Positions 1 to 8,824 of a DNA stretch of 24,620 nucleotides are shown piece by piece; within the stretch, counting starts at the first letter, position 1; each line of letters opens with the position of its first letter. This DNA is from Clavulina sp. PMI_390. Its lineage: Eukaryota > Basidiomycota > Agaricomycetes > Cantharellales > Hydnaceae. The notes under the pieces are model-generated. The model had not been told where the DNA came from. It did no database searches and was given only the letters and a program-made list of their open reading frames with translations. The stretch is from contig WIDE01000232.1 in the NCBI GenBank assembly GCA_015039315.1, positions 1 to 24,620 on the forward strand. Direction: 5' to 3'. Both the position numbers and the translations under genes were made by a program.

Positions 1-958
1 CCCCGAGTTTGAAGGAGAAAAGGTGAAGTGGCCCTGAGGGAGGGTGAACTTAACCCTAGTTGCTGAGAGGAGGGAGCCCTGGGGGGCTCCTGGAGTTGAC
101 TAAAGAGTGCTAAAAAGGGGAACCTTGGTGACCCTTGAGTGTGGTTGAAAAGTGAAGTGACCCTGAGGGGGAGTGAACTTGAACCTGAGGGGGGCTGGTG
201 TTGGAAAGAGAGTGAATTGGTTTGGGTTAGTGGTGAAAGAAAGTGTGGAGTACCTGTGAAAAAGTGGCTGACCTTGAGCTTGTGTTGGCCCTAGAGTGTG
301 GAGAGTGTTGAACTTGAGCTTAGGTTAGCCCTAGGAGAAAGGAGTTTGGGAGCTCTGTGGGCTCCTAGAGGTTAACCCAAGCTGGCCAAAGGGTGGTGAA
401 AAAAGAAAGCTTGGTGCTTAAGTAGGGTAGTGTGGTTGTGCTTGAAAGGAAGGGGAGTTGGGGGCCTGGGAGGGTAAAAACTTAACCTGAAGAAGGTGAC
501 TCTTTAGTAAGTGCTTTGGTAAAGGGAGGAAGGGGGCTGGTTCCCTGTAGGCTCCTGGGGCTGACCCTGACCAACCAAAAAGAGTGGAAAAAAAGAGGAG
601 CTTAGGTATCCTTGAAGGAGAGCCTGGGCCTGGGTGACCCTGAAAGCAAGGTTTGAGCCTGTGGAAGCAAGAACTTACCTTGATGAAAGAGGCCTTGGGG
701 GAAGTGGTAGTAGAAACTGGCTTGTTTGCTGGTAAAGTGGTGTGAAAAAGCCTGGAGTCCAGGAGCTGAGGCTAGTGGCCCTAGCCACTTGGCAGTGTAT
801 GATGAGTGAAGGCTGAAACCAGCTTTGAGAGTTGGTGAACTGGAAGCCTGTATACTTGAGGTGTACTTAGGGAAAAAGATAAACCACCTGCAACATTGAT
901 GGCACAAAAGGAAAGAACTGTGGACACTCACTGTCATAAACTGCAGATTCCCACTTGC
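1..958. repeat. CpG-free, G-rich degenerate repeat block
   Basis: Seen directly: after a CG at 4-5 there is no CG dinucleotide until 959-960, whereas CG is frequent in the rest of the window. The top strand is rich in G and runs of A. Diverged copies of the same motifs recur: a GTGAAGTG-CCCTGAG-GTGAACTT block at 26-60 and 152-190; TTGAGCTT-GTTAGCCCTAG at 273-293 and 313-334; and a short near-palindrome ending in GGCTCCT at about 70-97, 345-370 and 530-560, each followed by an A-rich tract. No protein family is recognisable on either strand. Inference: an old transposon or satellite remnant in which methylated CpG decayed to TpG/CpA. The left end lies outside the window. Confidence 0.6.
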
Positions 959-2794
959 CGTGATGATGTGCCCATCCAAAATATTAACTGGACCTGCCGG
1001 TGCTGTTGGGCAGCTTTTGCATAGCTGGGAAAGCAATTGCATAGGGTGCAGCAGAAGAGTGGGGAGGTTGAAAAAAGATAGGCCCGGGTGGTCAAGATCA
1101 GACACGCAATGCCCAATAGAACAATGTCACTGATCTGTGGCCTAGATGCCGTATCGGAGTGGGATGGTCCTGTTGGCAAAAGGTGAGAACGGTTGAACAG
1201 AGCGAGTTTCAGCCTAGGGAGTCGAGTGGTGAGGAACCCGCCCAAGGAGCACTGGGGCGCCAGGTTTGTCTCAGGGGTAGTGATGGATGCAGCGCAAGAT
1301 GGGGTCATGGGTAGTAGCCTTTAGTGCGAAGTGTTGCGTTAGAGGCGGCAATGCAATCGAGCGATTGGATAGAGGAGCGTACAAAGGAATTTGTAACCCC
1401 CTTCACGACATCCTCGAGCACCCTGCGGGTCTTCACAGTGTCCGTACGGCAGGTAGTATCGAAGTGGCGAGTGAGGAGATGACTTTGAAGCGTGAGCGGG
1501 CGGGGCCAACGACGTCGAGAAAGAGCACAGAAACAACGCCGCAATGTCGATGAACGTTGCTTCGGTTCTACGGTATTGGCAATAACGGGTTCGTGCTAAA
1601 CAGCTGGCAATGGCGATGAACAGGCTAGTGGGCCCGCGATAGGCTCGTCCAGAGCGGTCCAGGAGGTGATTAATGTCAATACGCATAGAACATAATAAGA
1701 ACGCCAACGCCGCCGCGAGGCACTGTGTTGTCGTGGTGGGGATGATGGTAACAGTCAGCTCGCTGTGTGGGTGTGCGGAGTGCATGATTGGGATAGTCGA
1801 GTGGAGTGGGTAGGTCTGGCGACACGAGATGGAATAGGATTGCAAAGCGGCACGGTTATGCGTCCTGTACGTCGTGCTGTGCTGCTGTGGGTTTTGAACG
1901 GCGTAGTGGTCAAGACGATTCTCTAGAGGGCTGCTGATGCTATTGTTCGACGGCGACAGTGGGACAGGTCGATGATTTTTGGTGAGGAGTTGGAAGAATG
2001 ATAGGATAGTGGTGTCACGGGTAATCAACTCGCTCTGGTGGTCGTTCGTGTGCTCGTTAGGCGGGGCTGCGATGCCGCTGCTCCATCGCGCAAGGGCGAG
2101 CACGAGCAGTCAAACTCTTATCAATAATCTAACAAGCAGCAAGAAAGCTCAAATACTGACGATTGGTTTCTATTTCACTCGGATGGTGCGGTTGGTCTAC
2201 TTGTCTGCGGTTCCTGCGAGCGATAGCCTCCGGTGTCGTGTCACACGCGATGTGGTTTACTAGGAATGTGGCGAGGGGCTAGGTGATAGGGAGTTGAGAC
2301 GATCTATCGCTGAGGAAAGAAGCAAGATTTTGGCGGACCGAGACTCGTAAACGTGAATCGTGGTGGTAGGGGACGCCGACGACGAATAGGAGATAAGGCT
2401 GTACGAGCCTTGCAGTCGTCGATCAAGAGCGAGATATAACTCGCACGTGTTTCCAAAGTGTAAAGTGATCTTTTGAGAGACGGTTGAGCGCACAGAGTCT
2501 CCACTCTTTGCGTTGTTGTTATCGCAGCCAACGTCAAATACCCCAATACACCTCGGCGTGACCTTTTTGCAATGTGATTCGGCGAAAATCGATTGCACCA
2601 GCTATGTGTACTAGCGTGGAGAATTTAAACAAGAGAGACTAAAAAAAATTGACAGAGAGTATAGCAAAACAAGAGTAGGAAATCATCAGATCGCGAAACA
2701 CAGGAAAGGTAGAGAAAGATTTTTTGACGAATCGAGCACGGAACTGGAACATCAGCTCAAAGATTCCGATGGAGGGAAAGGGAGGTACGAGATA
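959..2794. other. Long stretch without a recognised gene
   Basis: CpG content returns to normal at 959. Open frames exist on both strands, the longest on the minus strand at 1339-2103. That frame begins at GTG, has no recognisable domain, and no splice-linked series of frames gives a known protein. Around 2630-2730 the top strand is purine-rich with A runs. I see no tRNA-like structure. It may be intergenic DNA, old mobile-element flank, or a lineage-specific gene that I cannot recognise. Confidence 0.4.
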
Positions 2795-3580
2795 CTACTT
2801 CTTTACTGAAGGGCTTGCAACCTTCTCCACAATCACCTCCATGATGGATGGGTCGGTGACAGTGCTGAGATCTCACAGCTGGTCACCTTTCTCCAGCGAC
2901 AATCTTGCGCATGATACGGCGCATGATACGGCGCATGATACGGCGCATGATACGGCGCATGATCTACACAAAAGGGAGCGTCGACCGATGTAAGCTACCA
3001 AGGATTATGCGGCGAAAGCGAACCATCCACACAAACCTTTCCGGAGCGTGTCTTTGGCACATCGGGAACGAGGCAGATCTTCTTCGGGGCGACTGATGGC
3101 CCGATGACCCTGCGGACCTGGAGGACAGCTCCTTCACGAGCGCACTGTTTTGCTTGTCGTACTGGAACTCTCTGTATCGAGAAAGACGAATGACGAAAAG
3201 GATGAATCGGCAGCGTGGTTGGGGAAGCGGAAGAACGACGCACGGCTTCAGAGTGACAAAGGCATACATGGCCTGACCGGTAAGTTCGCCAGGCGCGCTA
3301 ATAACGGCAGTTTCGGCAACGGCAGGGTGGAGAATTGAGGCGCACGAGTGACGCTGGCGAAAAGATGGTGGTACCGGCAGAAACGGTGGGTAACGGCGAT
3401 GTTGACAACCGGAGTCACCAGAGACGGCGCATGCGATTGAAGTCACAGAAGGTGGCAAGCGAGTAGACTCAGAAGGTTTACTTAATCATAATGGGGTGGG
3501 AAGAGAGAATGAAAGAGAGTTACATCGGACACCCACTCACATGCTGTCCGGTCCTTATCCCACAAAGTATCCGCGACTGT
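2795..3580 (-). pseudogene. Truncated acetyl-CoA synthetase pseudogene (C-terminal part)
   Basis: Read on the minus strand, the segments match the C-terminal domain of AMP-forming acetyl-CoA synthetase in order: [90 protein letters not shown]. Introns at 3243-3172 (GTGCGT..CAG) and 3036-2964 (GTTTGT..TAG) still have good borders and correct phase; a third may lie at 3540-3481. Damage: a 1-nt loss near 3125-3128 between KEL and VLQV, a 1-nt gain near 2888-2893 after AGE, an in-frame TGA at 2875-2873, degraded sequence upstream of about 3330, and a 12-bp repeat expansion. The N-terminal two thirds (adenylation core) are absent, replaced by the RPB7 gene. Homology is firm for 2795-3418 and tentative for 3419-3580. 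The family identity is nearly certain; inactivity is inferred from the lesions. Confidence 0.85.
2907..2963. repeat. 12-bp tandem repeat inside the acetyl-CoA synthetase relic
   Basis: Four exact copies of GCGCATGATACG plus nine bases of a fifth. On the minus strand each unit encodes Ile-Met-Arg-Arg in frame. The array begins at the exon border immediately after the intron that follows the SGK motif. Intact acetyl-CoA synthetases have a single IMRR there, then ILRK or similar, so the array is a local expansion of a coding motif, probably by slippage. Confidence 0.95.
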
Positions 3581-3768
3581 TGCAAGGCGGTAGGAGGGAG
3601 AAATAAATGAATCACACAGCGGATAGAGAGCAACATGTGATGATTGTGGGAGGGGCTTAAGATGGGTGACAATGTCGTCGTATTAGAACTACATAGGTCG
3701 TGCTCGCGGTTATGGACAGAAGAGGGGTAGCACACGAAGCTCACAAGCATACAGACGTGTGGAAGATA

Positions 3769-4630
3769 TTATGCAATAACGCCAAGGTGATCCTCCTTGA
3801 TCGTCGCGATACCAAACTGTAGAAAGAAAAAGGCAAGGGTGAGCGAACGCATGCGCAGTTGTGGGAGGAGGCCTACGATTTCGGTCGCGTCGACCCGAGT
3901 TCCAACAATCTTGAGCCGCATTCGCGTGTTCTTTTCGATCACCTGATCCGAGAAGAACACGGTGAAAGTGAGTCGAGGCAGAAGCAGACACGACAAAGAG
4001 AGGAGACGAACAGGATCAGCAAACGATGAAACCCATGATGGTGGCGTCGACGACGGATCGAACTTGTAGCTTGTCCCAATGAGCTATATAAAGCTGTTAT
4101 GAAGTGGAGAGTACGGCGAGGGGTGCTATGGACGTACATGTGAGGAAACAAAGACCCTCAAGGGTCCGACTTCAGCGAAAAAGCCCATCTGTCGGGGTTG
4201 GCGTTAACACTGGAGGAACAGAGAACGAGTGTTCAAGAACGTACTTTACTAACTTCATCCACCACCCCCTCAAGCACTTCCCCTTTGAATGGTTTGAAGA
4301 CAATCGCTCGATAACGACAGAGGAACTCTGCCGAACCATCGCCAGGGATGACAGTGCCAGAACCCGTGTCGATGATGTTGAGCACACAGATGATGTAGCC
4401 GTACTGGCCCACACATTTCCCTTCGACATCAGCCCGCAGCTTCTCGTCGAGCCATTGGAGCATGCGCGCGCCAAAGTAGACAGGGTGGACCTTGATGTTC
4501 TTCGTCAACTCTTTCTGTAGATATGGCGGCGCAGATTAGCAAGGAGGGGGTGAAGAATCAGATGTCATAGTATATTTATTGAAAAAGGTGAGTAACGGTC
4601 GAAGAAAACGACACCGACGATGAAGAACAT
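3769..4630 (-). CDS. RPB7: RNA polymerase II subunit Rpb7
   Basis: Rpb7 pairs with Rpb4 to form the stalk of nuclear RNA polymerase II, which acts in initiation and RNA exit. The spliced model gives 172 aa, the usual family length. Six exons: 4630-4619, 4514-4245, 4188-4138, 4083-4012, 3942-3877, 3816-3769. The first exon holds only four codons (MFFI) and joins to KELTKNIKVHP, the classical Rpb7 N-terminus. The SHS2/tip domain continues with DGSAEFLCRYRAIVFKPFKG. The OB-fold (S1) half contains MGFFAEVGPLRVFVSSH, NTRMRLKIVGTRVDATEI and the C-terminal FGIATIKEDHLGVIA. The first donor (GTCGGT) and the fourth (GTTCGT) are weak, so the join near residue 135 (FADP/VIEKN) is the least certain. The gene is head-to-head with SSZ1, and the acetyl-CoA synthetase relic lies just downstream. 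Confidence 0.95.
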
Positions 4631-6755
4631 CTCGGCACGCGGTTTCAGAGGAGGACCGCGTGACTTGTTTGGGCCGACGAGTGAGCGCTTAGATCTGCTC
4701 GTACCTCTGCCAAAAATTTTGCCAGACGCGATATCGGCGCCTGCAACGACCCAAGGCCCTGTTATTGGCCTAAACATAGGCAACTCTTACGCCTCTATCG
4801 CCGTGGTGCACCATGTGAGTGCTTTCTATCCCCAATCCTTTCACCAGCGATCGTGACGATCTTGTGTAGGAAGGTCATGCGGAGTGCATTGCGAATGAGG
4901 ACGGCGAACGCCAGATCGCGCTCATTATATCATACAACGGCGAAGAGCAGGTATGTATAATGTCCGATTACTCCATAATTCTCATCGTATTGAGCCATTC
5001 CTCAGTACATCGGAAACGGCGCCAAACCTCAGCTCGTCAAAAACTCTGCCAACACGATCACAGATTTTAGAAACGTCCTAGGGAAGAAGTAAGCAAGCAC
5101 ATAATAGGGTCTTTCTTTCGCTCTCGTCTAACTTTCTTTCTTGCTCGTCGATTAGACTGAATGACCTGAAAACGCCTCCTGCTTGGAATTCCGCCCCCAG
5201 GCTAGATGTAAACGGCGAAGTGGGGTACTCTGTAAAAGTCCTGGTTCCCGCACCCAAATCGGTCGCCAAGACCCCTGCTTCTGCAAAATCCACCCCTGCT
5301 CCAACGCGGCCCTCCTCTCCTCCTCCTCCCGCAGAAGTCACCAAAACTCTTACCGCCTCCGAGGCGATGACCCTTTTCCTCTCCACGATGAAGACTTCAG
5401 CAGAAGATTTTCTTGGAAAGCCTATATCCGGGGCAGTGATCGGGGTCTCCGATTCGTTTGACGACGCCCAGCGAGCTGCTCTTGCCCAAGCTGCCGAAGC
5501 CGCTGGGATCCATGTCCTACAATTTGCTTCGGAGCAAGCTCTCGCAGTTCTTGGTGCTCATGACTCGTCGGCTGGCAAGGCACTTCTCGGCCTTGAGTCA
5601 ACCACTTCTCACAACGCCTCTGACGCGACTGCCGCCCATGCCAAAGCTGCAGAGGCTCATCCCGACCGCACCACTCTTGTTGTTGACGTGGGAAGCTCTT
5701 CAACGTCATTCGACATCCTCTCAATCAAAGATCACACCCTTGTCCACTCTCTCCTTCCCAACGGTGCACTCGAGTCACTCGAGGTTGGCGGGCACGCCAT
5801 CGATAACCTTCTCGTCGGCCACTTCCTCAAAGAGTTCACCAAAAAAACAAAAGTGACCGTCTCATTCCCTCCCACGACCCCCGCTGATGAACGCGCTGTT
5901 ACCAAACTACGTATCGCCGTCGAGGACACCAAGAAATCCCTTCAAGCCTCCACAGGCGCAGCCGCTTGCAGCGTCGAGAGCTTGAAAGACGGATTCGACT
6001 TCAGCGGGACAATCAACCGCCTACGTTTCGATGTTCTACTTGCCCCTCTCTATGCCACGATCATCGGCGAGATCGAAACTGCTCTAAAAAGCGCTGCTCT
6101 CTCGAAGGAGCAAATCGATGAGGTGCTTCTCGTTGGCGCTTCCTCAGGGCTGAGCGGGCTGTCAGAGAAGCTCGAAATTTTCTTTGGGGAGCAGAGCCCG
6201 GTGGCGATTCGCTCGGATTTGGACGGCAGCCAACTTATCGCCAAGGGAGCAGCACTTCAGGCCAAGCTCCTCTCCGAACTCGATGCTGCAAACGCGCCTG
6301 CCTTTGGCGTAGAAGCCAAGACTATCGCTTCTGCGTCAGTCACCTCAAAATCTATCGGACTCGTCTTCCCCGGCACTTCAGAGGACAAAACCATTCCTGT
6401 GATTGTGGTCGCCTCTGAGACGCCCCTTCCTGCCAGGAGAACACTGCGCCTTCCCACTGCCAGCGGAGCTTCGCGCGTGGCATTTGAAGTATGGGAAGGC
6501 AATTCCATCCTCCGAGACCTCCCGCTACCACCAAAGCCAGTTTACTCAGACGATGAAGGTGAGGACGAGGAGGAAGAAGAGCAGGTTCCAGAAAAGGAGG
6601 CGGTCGTAGAGAAGGAGACGTGCCTTGGGGGGCTTGCACTGGACGTAGCTAAAGAAAAATCTATCGAAGTACAGGTTGATGTATCTCTTGCTGGGGAAGT
6701 TGTGGTGAAAGCGCGCTCAGCTGGAAGCGAATCGTGGACTGTGCTTGGGAAATAA
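4620..6755 (+). CDS. SSZ1: Ribosome-associated Hsp70-like protein Ssz1
   Basis: Ssz1 is the atypical Hsp70 of the ribosome-associated complex. It binds zuotin (Zuo1) at the exit tunnel and activates the Ssb chaperone on nascent chains. Exons: 4620-4814, 4870-4950, 5006-5088, 5156-6755; the first three carry the start of the Hsp70 nucleotide-binding domain (VIGLNIGNSYASIAV, ECIANEDGERQIA, YIGNGAKPQLVKN, NTITDFRNVLGKK). Later come FASEQALAVLGA, TTLVVDVGSSSTSFD and VLLVGASSGLSGL. A Pro/Ala/Ser-rich insert lies near residues 151-185 and an acidic run near 583-602; the substrate-binding part is short, as in Ssz1. The model from the ATG at 4620 gives 652 aa, longer than yeast Ssz1 (538). The natural N-terminus ISAPATTQGPVIG starts with ATA at 4731-4733 where ATG would be expected, so the first 37 residues are doubtful. 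Confidence 0.9.
4631..4730. promoter_or_regulatory. Very short shared RPB7/SSZ1 promoter region
   Basis: About 100 bp separate the RPB7 ATG from the point where conserved Ssz1 sequence begins. Both genes must therefore start transcription from overlapping DNA, or SSZ1 translation starts inside RPB7 exon 1 (ATG at 4620). No TATA box is evident. Co-expression of a polymerase subunit and a ribosome-associated chaperone would suit a constitutive bidirectional promoter. This is inference from spacing. Confidence 0.45.
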
Positions 6756-6968
6756 CTTAACATCCCAACGCCGCTCACCCCGACCAGATCTAGATACCTG
6801 CTTTACTGGCATTATGCCATTATTAATGTATAGACTACGTACTTCCACGGTGCATTGTTGTTCTTCGCACCTTCCAGACCGCTCAGCGTTCTCCATACGT
6901 CACGTCTAATTATAACCCATTGTGACAAGAACCAAACGAACTGTTCGGCTGACACCCAAGTGGTCAAC

Positions 6969-8474
6969 ATGAGTGCGTGTCCATCGCTCGTCTGCTGATC
7001 GTATTTCTTATGAACTCGCGTTCCTTCGGCTTGGCCTGTTCTGCCTTACCCAAACGACTCGCGAATCGCGTTGACACGCTGGCGACAATCTACTCATTTC
7101 GACGCTGTTAGCTGCCACTACGAACCCTAGTGGAGCAGAAATCCAACCGTTCACCATCTGTTCATGGAATCTTCGCTATGATTCTCAACCAAATAGCGTC
7201 ACTGTTGCCCAAAGTATTGCTAATCTTCCCGACCCTCTCAAGGCACCAGCACGGTACTTGACAAACACTAACGAGCGGCCGTGGAGCGAACGTCGTATCC
7301 CCGTGGCGAACACACTATCACAAAGCTCCTCAGATATCATTGGTGAGCCATTTGGCACAATAGCATGTTGACAGCTCAGCGCGATCACGATGAGTTAGTC
7401 ACGCAATGCTGAACGTCATCGTCCGCATTCCTCATCCTGTCCAAAGGCTTCCAGGAAGCTCTCAAAAGACAGATCGACGATATCTCGGAGCTTCTTGGCG
7501 AAAAAGAGTGGGACTGGGTAGGAGTAGGAAGAGACAATGGGTCCGAAGCTGGCGAATACTGCCCAATTTTCTTTCGACGGTAAACCCATGTTGTGTTCAT
7601 GTCACTGGATCTGGCTCGTATGATTAATATACTCGCTTTGACTCCCTAGCTCTCGGTTTCAACTGGTTGAATGGGATACCTTCTGGCTCTCGTGCGCCAC
7701 AGTGAATCTATACCCCCCATTTGAGATTGACATGCACCATTCCCCATCGCTTCTTTTGATAGAAATGAACCCTTCAGTCCCTCGAAATACCCTGGAGCGG
7801 GGTCCTACCGCCTATGCACTGTTGCCCATCTCCGCGACTTAACCACATCCCAGACTCTCAAGGTGCTCAATACACATCTCGACGACCGAAGCGATGCCCA
7901 ACGCCGTTTAGGAGCATCGCTTCTTCTCCATCGTGCACGATTTGAGGGCCATGTTAATCATAGTCGAGTTATCTTGTTGGGAGACTTCAACAGCTCCCAA
8001 GATGGAAGAGATGGAGGTGCATATGGCATTGTTGCTGGTGGCGTCGCTCCAGTTTCGATCGACAACCAATTTGAGAAGAAGTTCCCGGTGTCCCAGGACG
8101 AAGAATTTCGGCTTTTGGATATCAAGGCAGAGACGCCGCGACAATTCACGTCTGGGCATTATGCGACGTTCACAGGTGAGCTTCAACGAGACTTCCGACC
8201 TTGTAATATCCATCGTTCACACTCATGCACCGATATTGTATGCTAGGATTTGTTTCTCCCACTAACACGTCGAACTTCACTCGCATCGACTTCATCTTTG
8301 GAGGCTCCAACAAGGGTTGGTGAGTCGAAAATTTTCTCAATAGCATATAGCACGGGTGCTCAAGGCTCAATCAGGATTGCTCGCTCGTATCGCGTGGAAA
8401 ATTCTCTGACTGATGACGGCTTGTGGATGAGCGATCACCGCCCAGTGTTCTGCTCTCTGGAGCTAATCGATTAG
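6969..8474 (+). CDS. Endonuclease/exonuclease/phosphatase-fold hydrolase
   Basis: A metal-dependent phosphodiesterase or phosphatase of the EEP (DNase I/exonuclease III) fold; the substrate cannot be told. Exons 6969-6972, 7112-7342, 7447-7579, 7650-7691, 7763-8175, 8247-8319 and 8375-8474 keep one frame and give 331 aa. Fold motifs appear in order: FTICSWNLRYD (Asn of motif 1), GFQEAL (metal-binding Glu), VGVGRDNG, CPIFFRR, DTFWLS, VLNTHLDD (His), VILLGDFNSS (Asp/Asn), NFTRIDFIFGG and MSDHRPVFC (catalytic Asp-His). No membrane segment is seen. The first exon is only ATGA, chosen because it joins in frame to TATTNPSGAEIQ and no other ATG precedes the domain; this start is the least certain part. 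The donor at 7692 (GTGCGC) was preferred to a nearby one because it alone restores FWLSNEPFSP. Confidence 0.88.
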
Positions 8475-8824
8475 GCACGATGGTGATCATCTGGAGCGTT
8501 TTACATTTGATGGTTTGACGCAATTTTTACGTGCTCATGACACGATACGTAACAGATTTGCACGAGTGAATAAATAAATATCGAGATATTGATGTAGGGG
8601 CCACAGAGGGGTCTTATCAGGAGACCCAGAGAGAAAACGCAACATGTTCGCTTTGGTTAATCGTCACAGGTGACATCATTTGGTGGTTGCTCCCAAAGCA
8701 GGTCTTCTCAAGACCGTCAAACAACGCACGAGTCTTATTACCGAATCTATATATCCCGGCCCAACGCCACAAGGCCAGGGCCTCAACAAGCGCTGCAGGC
8801 TATAACTCTATCAACCTCTATATC
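8475..8824. other. Intergenic region between the EEP gene and the DHOD-like gene
   Basis: About 350 bp. It holds the 3' flank of the EEP gene with an AATAAATAAATA element and the promoter of the next gene. Short frames across 8670-8930 only overlap the first exon of the next gene. No RNA gene or repeat was recognised. Confidence 0.5.
8568..8580 (+). terminator. Candidate polyadenylation signal of the EEP gene
   Basis: Two overlapping AATAAA hexamers (8569-8574 and 8573-8578) lie about 95 bp after the stop codon at 8472-8474. Fungal poly(A) signals are loose, so this is suggestive only. Confidence 0.35.

Noticed and set aside
602..1105. 167-codon minus-strand frame across the CpG-free block
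   Set aside because: Absence of CpG and low stop density on this strand make long frames likely by chance; no family is recognised and it crosses the composition boundary at 959.
1339..2103. 254-codon open frame on the minus strand
   Set aside because: It begins at GTG rather than ATG, contains no recognisable domain, and overlapping frames of similar length exist on both strands. Not reported as a gene.
2907..2963. Short regular repeat considered as a CRISPR-like array
   Set aside because: Units are 12 bp, contiguous, without spacers, and encode a known protein motif in a eukaryotic pseudogene.
4084..4093. TATATAAAG sequence resembling a TATA box
   Set aside because: It lies at the 3' end of an RPB7 intron next to the acceptor used for exon 4, not upstream of a gene start.
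4104..4520. 138-codon plus-strand frame
   Set aside because: Exact antisense of RPB7 exons 2 and 3, which match a known protein; shadow frame.
5220..5230. ATG-like start for SSZ1 at the head of the long last exon
   Set aside because: The three preceding exons carry conserved Hsp70 motifs in phase, so translation begins further upstream.
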